This document shows, in pieces, positions 14,390-22,638 of a stretch of 30,563 nt of DNA. The position numbers and the translations under genes were made by a program. Source of the stretch: Clostridia bacterium. GTDB taxonomy: Bacteria; Bacillota; Clostridia; Christensenellales; Pumilibacteraceae. The stretch's first letter is position 1; each line of letters begins with the position of its first letter. The notes beneath the pieces were generated by a model that saw only the letters and a program-made list of their open reading frames with translations, searched no databases and was not told the DNA's origin. The stretch lies in NCBI GenBank assembly GCA_017452405.1, contig JAFTMM010000029.1, forward strand, positions 1 through 30,563, in the 5' to 3' direction.

Positions 14390-17300
14390 TTAATCTAAGT
14401 TGCGTTTGCTTCTTACTAACCTGATTATAATCAGTACGATACTTATTGCTGAAACCGTATACAGAAGCACGTCAAGCGCAACGAACCATTTTTGCCATGC
14501 AGGCATGTGGTAAATAAAGGTTGCGCCAGGCGCCGCGCCTTGCATTTTGTTGGAGTTGACTACAGCGTAGCTCATGCGGTGAATAGACTTTCTAATTGCG
14601 TTCATAGCAGTTGCCGAAGTCGTATCCGTAAAGTCGGCGTAACCTGAGAAAGAAAGCTGTAAATCCGTTCCTGCGCGCATGCCTTGATCGGCGCTCATAT
14701 ACTGATAGAGGTTAAAATCGGAGATTACTACGCCGTCAAACCCCCATTCATCACGAAGAACTTCCGTCATAAGCCCGTAGTGACCGCCTGCCCAAGTAGT
14801 GCCTATTCTGTTGAACGAGCTCATAAGGGCGGTTGCCGCGCGCATATCCTTATAATCTACCGTGCCCTGATCGTCCGTAATATATTTAATTCGCATGGTC
14901 GCACGCTTTAATGCGACTTCAAAAGGACGGAGATAGATTTCTCTTATTGCCTGTTCGTTTGCCCAAGTGCAGTTGTTGTCTACTCGCTTGACTTCGGTAT
15001 CGTTGAGCGCGTAATGCTTCAGATACGAGTAAACGCCCTTCTCCGCCGCGCCTTCGATTGACGCTTGCGCCATCATGCCCGAAAGTAATCCGTCCTCGCT
15101 GTAATACTCGAAATTTCTGCCTCCGAAGGGATTGCGGTGCATATTAGCTGCGGGCGCGTACCAACCGCTACTGCCGTAGCACAGCGCTTCCTCGCCCACG
15201 CTTACGCCCATAACGCGCGCCATTTCGACGTTCCAACTCGATGCCGTTACTACCTCACTCATATATCCGCAACAGCCCGTTTTACCGAACAGCGAGCTTA
15301 TGCCCTGCGGTCCGTCAGGGTCTACGGTTGCAGGCTTGCCTATTGACTTAATTTCAGCCGTGTTATATGCCGAAGCGTTAAGCGTGCCCGAACTTAAGTC
15401 GCCCGTCTTTAACTGGTTAAGGAGCAGTTCCCACGCAGGATCTTCAAAGGATTTGGAGCGAAGGTCGATAAGGTTAAGTCCGCTCGTAGCGTCGGTAGTC
15501 GGCTTGTCAGAGGCGTATATCTTGCTCGTTGATACGTTGCCAAGTGTGGGGTCGGTATTTACGTTAAATACCGCAAGCCCTGCTTTTATCGTCGTACCGC
15601 CGTTCTGCTGTGGCGTGTCAAGCGTGATATAAGTCGGATCGAAGTCGTGGTTTTGCGTGGTCGGAGCGGTCGGGAACGTTCCTGCAAAATCTGCTCTGCT
15701 CATATTAGTTGCATAGCCGTCCGTTGCCGTATCCTGAAACATCTGCGAAATATCGTCAAAACGGTTGGTAGCCGTTATTTCGTCCGAATCTCTTTTGTTG
15801 GTATCGCCGTAAACTATATCTCCACCTTGATTGAAAGTACGGCTCTCAATGACGTCGTGCGAGTTTTCACGAAGCGAAATAGTATAAGTTCCCGCTTCGA
15901 GAACGTAACCGCCACCCTCGGCTTTGATTCCCTTATAGTCGTAGGAAGCAAGCTCCTCTTTAGGGACGTTAAAGGAAAGGGTGTCGCTTTCGTCCGGTGC
16001 AAGCATTTTAGTCTTGCCGAACGTCATAAGGTTGACGGAGGACTTTTCTATACCGCCCTCGTTGTAAGGGGGCGTATAGTAAAGCTGTACCGTTTCTTTA
16101 CCGGCTACGTCGCCGGTATTCGTTACTCTTACGCTTACCGTAATATTATCTCCAGCATCGGAAAAATCGGTAATAGTCTTTTCAAAAGTAGTGTAAGAAA
16201 GACCGTGACCGAAGGGATAAACGACAGCGTTATCGTAATTGATATATCCCTCCTCCGAAGCGGTTTCATAGTAGCGGTAGCCAACGTATATACCCTCTTC
16301 GCATTGGGTAAAGTATGCCGATACGTTGCTTGCTCCACCATCGGCTACGTCAGCGGAGGTTATACCCTCATACTCAAACACGCCCGTATTCGAGAAGGTC
16401 GGGTCTTTAGTGAAGTCTGCCGCCCAGGTGTCTACGGTGCGTCCCGAAGGGTTTACTGCGCCAGAGAGTATCTTACCGAGAGAGTTAAAACCACTCTCGC
16501 CCGGTCCACCTACCCATACGACAGCGTCTGCTGAATATTCACCCGACTCGAGTAAGTTTGCCTCGATAATATTCGAGGAGTTGATAACTACTACGGTTTT
16601 GGCGTAGTTGGCTTTTGCGTATGCGATCATGTCCTTTTCTTCTTTGGACAGTTCGAGCTGATGCTGACCACTTACGTAGTTATCTACCTCACGCTTGGTG
16701 TTAGCGTTACGGTTAATTGCCGACTGCGAGGCGGTAGTCTTCGAATCACGTACGAGATCAGTAGATAAGTCCCAGCCCTCGCCACCGCCTCGCGTGATGA
16801 ACACGACAGCCGTGTGCGCGCTGTTCGGCGTGAAGGTGTACGCGCTTACAGGCACTTCGCCTATAAAGAACGTCGAACCGTCGTAGTCGTCCATTACGAT
16901 CTGACAGCGGTCGTAATTTGTGTAATTGTCACTGAAAAATCTGTTGACAGTTTCGTCTACGGTAAAGCCTGCGTTTCTGAGACCGCTAACTGCGGTAGCG
17001 CATCTCGTCAGATCGACGTTACCCGAACCCGAACCGCCGTATACCGCGTCTACCGAGCCTCTGCCCATAAGAGCTATGGTGTCGTTTGAAGTAGACAGCG
17101 GAAGAGTACCGTCGTCGTTTTTCAAGAGTACGAAGCCCTCGTCGCAGATCTTTTCTACGTTCTTTGCGCCGTTAGCCGCCGCTTCCTCTAAAGACTTAAA
17201 GGACGGTGAGTAATAGTCCGTGTCCCAATCTTCCGTTCCTTCGGCTTTGATAACTTCCGTTTCGCCTACGCCCCAGCCGAGTACGCTGGAAAACGTCTGC

Positions 17301-17401
17301 TCGAAAATAGTTACCATAAGGTTTACGCCTATTGCAAGCGCCAAAGTAACTACGGCTACGATTGCCCATATCACGACAAAACGAGTATTTTTCTTTGTCA
17401 T
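14390..17401 (-). CDS. Membrane-anchored beta-glucosidase-like GH3 enzyme, permuted
   Basis: The 1003-residue protein belongs to glycoside hydrolase family 3, whose members release terminal beta-linked sugars. Domain order is reversed relative to most of the family. After an N-terminal membrane helix (about 8-32) comes the C-terminal GH3 sandwich (about 55-340, with GGPGESG and Glu302 as candidate acid/base). A fibronectin-III-like domain (about 410-520) follows, then the TIM-barrel domain (about 650-930) with DGPQG, NPFGGRNFEYYSED, LKHYALND and GVVISDF, where Asp895 is the predicted nucleophile. A second membrane helix (about 964-990) ends with RSKRNLD. With both ends in the membrane, the catalytic part should face outside. 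Permuted GH3 enzymes are known in Ruminococcus and relatives. A linker rich in Thr/Asp (about 540-650) joins the domains. AAGGAG precedes the ATG. Substrate is unknown. Confidence 0.88.
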   Translation of the reverse strand: MTKKNTRFVVIWAIVAVVTLALAIGVNLMVTIFEQTFSSVLGWGVGETEVIKAEGTEDWDTDYYSPSFKSLEEAAANGAKNVEKICDEGFVLLKNDDGTLPLSTSNDTIALMGRGSVDAVYGGSGSGNVDLTRCATAVSGLRNAGFTVDETVNRFFSDNYTNYDRCQIVMDDYDGSTFFIGEVPVSAYTFTPNSAHTAVVFITRGGGEGWDLSTDLVRDSKTTASQSAINRNANTKREVDNYVSGQHQLELSKEEKDMIAYAKANYAKTVVVINSSNIIEANLLESGEYSADAVVWVGGPGESGFNSLGKILSGAVNPSGRTVDTWAADFTKDPTFSNTGVFEYEGITSADVADGGASNVSAYFTQCEEGIYVGYRYYETASEEGYINYDNAVVYPFGHGLSYTTFEKTITDFSDAGDNITVSVRVTNTGDVAGKETVQLYYTPPYNEGGIEKSSVNLMTFGKTKMLAPDESDTLSFNVPKEELASYDYKGIKAEGGGYVLEAGTYTISLRENSHDVIESRTFNQGGDIVYGDTNKRDSDEITATNRFDDISQMFQDTATDGYATNMSRADFAGTFPTAPTTQNHDFDPTYITLDTPQQNGGTTIKAGLAVFNVNTDPTLGNVSTSKIYASDKPTTDATSGLNLIDLRSKSFEDPAWELLLNQLKTGDLSSGTLNASAYNTAEIKSIGKPATVDPDGPQGISSLFGKTGCCGYMSEVVTASSWNVEMARVMGVSVGEEALCYGSSGWYAPAANMHRNPFGGRNFEYYSEDGLLSGMMAQASIEGAAEKGVYSYLKHYALNDTEVKRVDNNCTWANEQAIREIYLRPFEVALKRATMRIKYITDDQGTVDYKDMRAATALMSSFNRIGTTWAGGHYGLMTEVLRDEWGFDGVVISDFNLYQYMSADQGMRAGTDLQLSFSGYADFTDTTSATAMNAIRKSIHRMSYAVVNSNKMQGAAPGATFIYHMPAWQKWFVALDVLLYTVSAISIVLIIIRLVRSKRNLD

Positions 17402-17422
17402 TTCTTTTCTCCTTATAGTATT

Positions 17423-17438
17423 TACGGTAATAACCGTA
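17423..17438. promoter_or_regulatory. Small palindrome upstream of the GH3 gene
   Basis: TACGGT-AATA-ACCGTA is a perfect 6+6 dyad 22 bases before the GH3 start codon, just upstream of its ribosome binding site. It could be a repressor site, but no clear promoter was found around it. Confidence 0.3.
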
Positions 17439-17484
17439 TACGTTTAGGATAACGCAAAGAAAGGAAAAATATCCATACATATCA

Positions 17485-17516
17485 AAAAAGTCCACGTCTT
17501 TTAACGTGAACTTTTT
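17485..17516 (-). terminator. Terminator for transcripts arriving from prfB
   Basis: Arms 17485-17497 and 17504-17516 pair over 13 bp, with one position that is a G-U pair only when read on the minus strand (AAAAAGTTCACGT against ACGTGGACTTTTT). This orientation fits a minus-strand transcript. It lies about 370 bases beyond the prfB stop and upstream of the GH3 gene. Confidence 0.65.
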
Positions 17517-17525
17517 AGTTTGGTT

Positions 17526-17558
17526 GAGATCCTTCGGGCACCACTCAGGATGACGAAG
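17526..17558. repeat. Family B interspersed repeat
   Basis: GAGATCCTTCGGGCACCACTC followed by AGGATGACGAAG matches the family B copies at 5896, 6455 and 26195. It directly follows the terminator at 17485-17516 on the plus strand. Confidence 0.6.
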
Positions 17559-17880
17559 ACGAAGTAGTCCTTCCATTTTACAGACAGAAACACCACTATG
17601 GATGACAGAGAATGGTGGTCAGAGCCATTTCGTCTAAACTGTGAAAGACAGAGAGCCGTGCAGATACGGACAGTACCGCTATGGACGACAGAGAATGGTG
17701 GTCAGAGCCATTTCGTCTAACTGTGAAAGGCAGAGAGTCGTGCTGATACGGATAACAGTTTAAGCCTTATTGAAGGCAGAGAGTGATGCTCAGACGCTCA
17801 ACAGTTGAGCGACGTGTACCAAAAACGTACACGAGCGAGAACGTAGCGCGTATCAGCATTGCTATATGCCTTATATCCAA
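17559..17880 (-). other. Structured gene-free stretch, probable prfB 3' untranslated RNA
   Basis: These 320 bases hold the tandem repeat, a hairpin CGCTCAA-CAG-TTGAGCG (17795-17811), a hairpin CGTGTAC/GTACACG (17813-17833) and an outer pairing TGCTGATACG/CGTATCAGCA (17741-17750 with 17849-17858) that encloses both. With the terminator at 17485-17516 this would form a long folded 3' end of the prfB transcript or an independent small RNA. No Rfam family is recognisable to me. Confidence 0.4.
17596..17760. repeat. 83-base tandem repeat in the prfB-GH3 intergenic region
   Basis: Two copies of an about 83-base unit start CTATGGATGACAGAG (17596) and CTATGGACGACAGAG (17679) and share AATGGTGGTCAGAGCCATTT, CTGTGAAAGRCAGAGAG and GATACGG. 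The tail of a third copy is recognisable at about 17767-17806 (TGAAGGCAGAGAG ... CAACAGTT). No reading frame through it resembles a protein. Confidence 0.75.
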
Positions 17881-18975
17881 TTAGGATTTGCGGAGATAAT
17901 CACATATAAACTCAAACACGTTTCCATCCATAACCGCAGACACGTTACTCGTTTCGTAGCCGGTGCGGTGGTCTTTGACCATGGTGTAGGGGCAGAATAC
18001 GTAGGAACGAATTTGGCTTCCCCATTCGATTTTTTTGAGTTCGCCTTTTATGTCTTGCGCCTTTGCCATTTGTTCTTGCAAGCGAAGTTCAACGAGTTTG
18101 CTTACGAGCATACGCATAGCGTATTCCCTGTTCTGTGTCTGGCTTCTCTGCGTTTGGCAACTAGTGACTATTCCCGTCGGAAGGTGCGTAATACGGACGG
18201 CAGAGTCTGTCTTATTAATGTGCTGACCGCCTGCACCACTACTGCGGTAGGTATCAATGCGAAGGTCTTTATCCTCGATCTTAATCTCGGTGTCATTCTC
18301 GATTTCAGGCATGACTTCAAGACTTGCGAACGAAGTGTGACGGCGCGCGTTGGAGTCAAACGGCGAAATGCGAACGAGTCTGTGTACGCCCTTTTCCGCT
18401 TTAAGATATCCGTAGGCGTTGTCACCGTTCACCTTGAACGTAACAGTCTTAATACCTGCTTCGTCGCCGGGCAAGAAGTCGAGCTCTTCATACGAATAAC
18501 CCATTTTATCGCAGAACATCTGGTACATGCGATATAGCATACTCGTCCAGTCCTGCGCTTCCGTCCCGCCCGCGCCTGCATGGAGAGTAATTATGGCGTT
18601 GGACGCGTCGTACTCACCCTTAAGAAGCGATTGCACGTGAAGAATTTCAAGAGGCTCTTCCAGCTTTGCAAGCTCAGTTGCAACCTCAGTAAGCGAATCC
18701 TCGTCGCCCTCGGCCTCTGCCATTTCGAGAAGTCCGTCAAGGTCGGTTAGATCCGTCTTCATTTTCAAGATAGAATTCAGCTTATCGCCTACGTTCTTTG
18801 CCTCGCGGTTAATCTGCTCGGCGCGCTTTAAGTCGGAATATAAATCGGGATCTTCCTGCTTTTTTCTCAAAGATTCGAACTTTTCCGTCAATGCGGGAAG
18901 ATCGGCGGATTCTTCAATACCGTCAAACTTAGCGCGTAATTCTTTGATTTTTAATTTAAGATCATCGACAAGCAT
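17881..18975 (-). CDS. prfB: Peptide chain release factor 2
   Basis: RF2 recognises UGA and UAA and triggers peptide release. With the ATG at 18975 it has 364 residues. The anticodon-like SPF tripeptide is in VRISPFDSNARRHTSF and the catalytic GGQ in SSGAGGQHINKTDSAVR. The frame is continuous at the place where most RF2 genes have the CTTTGAC programmed frameshift (here GATCTTCCC, about codon 28), so expression does not depend on frameshifting. The start overlaps the secA stop (TAATG). A TTG 15 bases earlier is an alternative start. It is the last gene of the secA-prfB pair, an arrangement common in Firmicutes. Confidence 0.95.
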   Translation of the reverse strand: MLVDDLKLKIKELRAKFDGIEESADLPALTEKFESLRKKQEDPDLYSDLKRAEQINREAKNVGDKLNSILKMKTDLTDLDGLLEMAEAEGDEDSLTEVATELAKLEEPLEILHVQSLLKGEYDASNAIITLHAGAGGTEAQDWTSMLYRMYQMFCDKMGYSYEELDFLPGDEAGIKTVTFKVNGDNAYGYLKAEKGVHRLVRISPFDSNARRHTSFASLEVMPEIENDTEIKIEDKDLRIDTYRSSGAGGQHINKTDSAVRITHLPTGIVTSCQTQRSQTQNREYAMRMLVSKLVELRLQEQMAKAQDIKGELKKIEWGSQIRSYVFCPYTMVKDHRTGYETSNVSAVMDGNVFEFICDYLRKS

Positions 18976-21800
18976 TACTTTCCGCAACAATCCTTATATT
19001 TCTTGGGAGTTCCGTCCGGCCAGCAAGCGCCACAAGGACAAGGATCGTTTCTCGAAGGCAGTTTGCTCTTAACGATAGTTTCCTTGGTTGCGGTGAACTT
19101 AGAACCGTCGTCGCGGTCGGCGCGGGTTTCTTCCACAGCCTGCGTACGGCGCTGTACCTTTTCATCACGCTTAATTTCAGAGATGTGAGTAAGATTACCG
19201 ACAACGTGTTCCTGAATTCTTGCTATCATAGCGCGGAACATATCGTAACCTTCCTTCTTGTATACCATAACGGGGTTCTGCTGACCGTAAGCGTAAAGTC
19301 CTACGTTGCGACGAAGATCATCCATTTCGTCAATGTGAGCGGTCCACTGGTTATCGATAACGCGGAGGAAAAGGTTGCGTTCAAATTCAGCTAAATTGAA
19401 GTTTACTTCTGTTGCCTGAGCAGAAATTTCATTGAAACGGTCGAGTACTTCTTTAACGAGTTTTTCCGTCAATTCTTCTGCGGAGAGCGAAGAAAGTACG
19501 GTGTCGGAGAAGTATACGGAGCCTTTGGGAACGATAGCAAGCTGTTGAGCGATATCTTTATTAAGTCCCTCGTTATCCCACTCCGTCCAGTCCGTCTTAA
19601 CGCTTATGTGCTTCTTAGCAACGAGACGAGCCTGATCTTCGATCATCTTTAAGATCTGAGCGTGAATATCTTCACCGCGGAGAACTTTGTTTCTTTCACC
19701 GTAAATAATCTTACGCTGAGTATTCATTACGTCGTCGTATTCGAGGACGTTAAGACGCTTGCCGTAGTTGATACCTTCAAGACGTTTCTGAGCCATCTCG
19801 ATTGCTCCGGAAAGCATACGGGACTGTATGGGCGCTCCATCCTCACCCGAAATATATTCGGCAAGACTTTTAATTCTTTCACCGCCGAAGAGCTTGATCA
19901 TTTCGTCGTCAACGGAAAGATAGAATGCAGACGAACCTACGTCACCCTGACGTCCGGCACGACCACGAAGCTGGTTATCTATACGGCGAGATTCGTGGCG
20001 CTCGGTACCGATAATACGGAGACCGCCTACTGCTTCTACTTCGGCTTTTTCCTTATCCGTCTGCTGTTTAAATTCCTTGTGATACTTCTTATAGGTATCG
20101 CGCGCTTCGAGAATTTCTGCACCCGAAGCGTTACGCTCTGCGCTGGGAATGGAGAATACGGCGTCAGGATTAATCGTAGTGTGCGAAACCGCCATTTCGA
20201 TAATCTCTTCGGGCACGCCCTCTTTCTTCATCTTACCGCGCGCAAGATATTCGGCGTTACCACCGAGCAGTATGTCGGTACCACGACCTGCCATGTTGGT
20301 AGCAATCGTTACTGCGCCGAAACGTCCTGCCTGAGCGACGATGTCCGCTTCCTTTTCGTGGTTCTTTGCGTTGAGCACGTTGTGAACAATCTTCTTTTTG
20401 CGAAGCATTTTGGAAAGCTCTTCACTCTTTTCGACGTTAGTCGTACCAACGAGTACGGGCTGTCCTCTGCTTGCACATTCTTCAATGTCCGCAACAACGC
20501 AGTTAAGCTTAGCTTCAACGGAAGCGAATACCTTATCCGTTTCATCTTTTCTTCTGCTGGGGATATTGGGCGGAATAACTACGACGTCAAGACCGTAAAT
20601 GCCCTTGAACTCGGTTTCCTCCGTCTTAGCCGTACCGGTCATGCCCGAAAGCTTGGTATAAAGACGGAAATAGTTCTGGAACGTTACGGTAGCAAGAGTC
20701 ATATTCTCGCCCTGAATTTTAACGTTTTCTTTTGCTTCGATTGCCTGATGAAGTCCGTCGCTATAACGTCTGCCCGGCATAAGACGACCGGTAAACTCGT
20801 CAACGATAATGATCTCGCCGTCCTTAACGATATAGTCAACGTCTTTCTTCATGATATAGTTAGCGCGAAGAGCGTTGTTGATATAGTGGTTAAGCTCGCT
20901 ATGCTCGGCATCCGCAAGGTTTTCGATACCAAAGTCTCTTTCTGCGCGGATTATACCGTTAATGGTAAGCGTTATTGCGCGCTTCTTTTTATCAATATCG
21001 TAGTCGCCGTCTGCCTCCTCGTTGGGGTTAAGGGGCTTGCCTTCCTCGTCTACGTTGGTAGACTCTCTTAAACGGCGAACGAAACGCTGGCAGGACTGGT
21101 ACAGCGTACTGCTATCCTTGCCCTTACCGCTAATAATAAGAGGAGTTCTTGCTTCGTCAATAAGAATGGAGTCAACCTCGTCGACGATACAGAAAGCGTG
21201 TCCTCTCTGCATTTTCTGATTCTCGTATACCACCATGTTGTCACGGAGGTAGTCGAAGCCGAACTCGTTGTTCGTTCCGTAAGTTATATCACAACGGTAC
21301 GCACGCTGTTTTTCTTCTCTGGGTTGATGAGGGTATACTACGCCAACGGTCATGCCGAGGAAACGAGGAATCTTACCCATCCATTCTGCGTCACGCTTAG
21401 CGAGGTAATCGTTGACGGTGACGATATGAACGCCCTTGCCGGCGAGCGCATTGAGGTATGCGGGAAGAGTTTCGGTAAGAGTTTTACCTTCACCGGTTTT
21501 CATCTCCGCTATACGTCCCTGATGAAGTACGATACCGCCTATCATCTGAACGTCGTAGTGGCGCAGTCCAATAACACGCTTTGAAGCTTCACGAACTACC
21601 GCGTAAGCTTCGGGAAGAATACCGTCCAGCGTTTCACCTGCCGCAAGTCTTTCTCTAAACTTTGCGGTCATGCCTTTCAGCTCGTCGTCACTCATTGCCT
21701 GAAATTGAGGTTCAAGTGCGTTGATTTTGTCCACGATCTTGCCGATCTTCTTGAGGTGTCGACGGTTATCACCGCCGAGAATCCATTTGATTATGCCCAT
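18975..21800 (-). CDS. secA: Preprotein translocase ATPase SecA
   Basis: SecA is the motor that drives unfolded preproteins through SecYEG. The 941 residues show the Walker A MKTGEGKT (100-107), the DEVDSILIDEARTPLIISG Walker B region (about 208-226), the preprotein cross-linking and helical scaffold domains, IATNMAGRGTDI and RIIGTERHESRRIDNQLRGRAGRQGD. The C-terminal zinc-binding tail is present but altered: CPCGACWPDGTPKKYKDCC instead of the compact CPCGSGKKYKxCC/H, with a seven-residue insertion bringing an extra cysteine (Cys921, 923, 926, 938, 939). The ATG has AAGGAG, whose AA lies in the stem of a small hairpin (21810-21829). It lies 46 bases after pheA and overlaps prfB. Confidence 0.97.
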   Translation of the reverse strand: MGIIKWILGGDNRRHLKKIGKIVDKINALEPQFQAMSDDELKGMTAKFRERLAAGETLDGILPEAYAVVREASKRVIGLRHYDVQMIGGIVLHQGRIAEMKTGEGKTLTETLPAYLNALAGKGVHIVTVNDYLAKRDAEWMGKIPRFLGMTVGVVYPHQPREEKQRAYRCDITYGTNNEFGFDYLRDNMVVYENQKMQRGHAFCIVDEVDSILIDEARTPLIISGKGKDSSTLYQSCQRFVRRLRESTNVDEEGKPLNPNEEADGDYDIDKKKRAITLTINGIIRAERDFGIENLADAEHSELNHYINNALRANYIMKKDVDYIVKDGEIIIVDEFTGRLMPGRRYSDGLHQAIEAKENVKIQGENMTLATVTFQNYFRLYTKLSGMTGTAKTEETEFKGIYGLDVVVIPPNIPSRRKDETDKVFASVEAKLNCVVADIEECASRGQPVLVGTTNVEKSEELSKMLRKKKIVHNVLNAKNHEKEADIVAQAGRFGAVTIATNMAGRGTDILLGGNAEYLARGKMKKEGVPEEIIEMAVSHTTINPDAVFSIPSAERNASGAEILEARDTYKKYHKEFKQQTDKEKAEVEAVGGLRIIGTERHESRRIDNQLRGRAGRQGDVGSSAFYLSVDDEMIKLFGGERIKSLAEYISGEDGAPIQSRMLSGAIEMAQKRLEGINYGKRLNVLEYDDVMNTQRKIIYGERNKVLRGEDIHAQILKMIEDQARLVAKKHISVKTDWTEWDNEGLNKDIAQQLAIVPKGSVYFSDTVLSSLSAEELTEKLVKEVLDRFNEISAQATEVNFNLAEFERNLFLRVIDNQWTAHIDEMDDLRRNVGLYAYGQQNPVMVYKKEGYDMFRAMIARIQEHVVGNLTHISEIKRDEKVQRRTQAVEETRADRDDGSKFTATKETIVKSKLPSRNDPCPCGACWPDGTPKKYKDCCGK

Positions 21801-21809
21801 TATTTCTCC

Positions 21810-21829
21810 TTATTGCAGTCCTGCAATAA
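21810..21829 (-). promoter_or_regulatory. Hairpin abutting the secA ribosome binding site
   Basis: TTATTGCA-GTCC-TGCAATAA is a perfect 8-bp stem with a four-base loop. The first two bases of the secA AAGGAG are part of it. There is no T-run, so it is not a terminator. It may modulate secA translation or mark an mRNA processing site. Confidence 0.4.
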
Positions 21830-21846
21830 ATTTTATTCATTTTCCC

Positions 21847-22638
21847 TTATACGGTGGGATATTTACCTAAAAATTTGAGCGCAAGCGTTTTTTGCGCAAG
21901 CTGTCCGAGTACCTCGGATAATTTTTCTTGACCGCTGAAATCAAAGTCTACGAAAAATACGTATCTTCCGAGCTTGGATTTATGCGGACGGGATTCGATC
22001 TTAGTCATATTTAGACCGTATTTATCAAACAATCCGAGGGCTTCAACTAGCGCGCCCGGTTTGTTTTGCGTTTCGAATACCACGCTACATTTGTTACCTT
22101 CGTCATTTGGTCTGTCCGAAAGGACTACGAAACGCGTTGAGTTATTCTTAACGTCCTCTACGTCTTCCTCAATAACGGTTAAACCGTCCGAAGCCATACG
22201 CGCGATTGCGCCAACGTGATTTTCCTTCACGAGAGAAAGAGCCTGCGCGGTTGACGATACTGCGATTATTTCCGCCGAAGCAAAGTTAGCGCAAAGATAA
22301 TCGTTGCATTGGCTTATGGCCTGCGGATGCGAGTAAATTACCTTTAAGTCACTCTTTTTCGCACCGTTCATTCCCACGAGATGTTGAGGAACGGCAAGTA
22401 CGGTTTCTTTCACGATATAAAGCGGAAGCATCCATAACGCGTCCAGTGTGTCCGCTATACTTCCACCGCAGGAGTTCTCGATAGGCGCTATTGCCAAGTC
22501 GCTCTCCCCATGCGTAACCGCTTCAATGGAAGCCAAAATCGTGCGGTACCCAACGAGTTCGTCACCCTGTGATTTTATTTTTTCGGCGGCGGCGTAAGTG
22601 TGAGTGTATTTATCGCCGAGATAAGATATTTTACTCAT
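21847..22638 (-). CDS. pheA: Prephenate dehydratase
   Basis: This stand-alone 263-residue enzyme converts prephenate to phenylpyruvate in phenylalanine synthesis. The catalytic domain has ISYLGDKYTHTYAA at the N-terminus, IAPIENSCGGSIADTLD (about 54-70) and the catalytic NNSTRFVVLS (about 165-174). The C-terminal ACT domain has GALVEALGLFDKYGLNMTKIES with the ESRP phenylalanine-binding motif, so feedback inhibition is expected. No chorismate mutase domain is attached. Its ATG overlaps the stop of the Rho-like gene (ATGA), with GGAG upstream, so it is translationally coupled to that gene and transcribed from the promoter at 23715-23744. Confidence 0.93.
   Translation of the reverse strand: MSKISYLGDKYTHTYAAAEKIKSQGDELVGYRTILASIEAVTHGESDLAIAPIENSCGGSIADTLDALWMLPLYIVKETVLAVPQHLVGMNGAKKSDLKVIYSHPQAISQCNDYLCANFASAEIIAVSSTAQALSLVKENHVGAIARMASDGLTVIEEDVEDVKNNSTRFVVLSDRPNDEGNKCSVVFETQNKPGALVEALGLFDKYGLNMTKIESRPHKSKLGRYVFFVDFDFSGQEKLSEVLGQLAQKTLALKFLGKYPTV

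Noticed and set aside
15647..16534. A 295-codon plus-strand frame opposite the GH3 gene
   Set aside because: It has no initiation signal and no domain, and it lies wholly within the coding region of a clear GH3 protein.
17559..17880. Tandem repeat considered as a coding repeat or tRNA/rRNA fragment
   Set aside because: No frame is conserved between the two copies, because one copy is a base shorter, and no cloverleaf or rRNA-like sequence is seen.
18880..18920. RF2 programmed frameshift site
   Set aside because: The CTTTGAC shift signal and the in-frame TGA are absent, and the frame is continuous.
19662..21071. A 469-codon plus-strand open frame opposite secA
   Set aside because: It is antisense to conserved SecA, has no ribosome binding site or recognisable domain, and its composition follows the secA codons in mirror.
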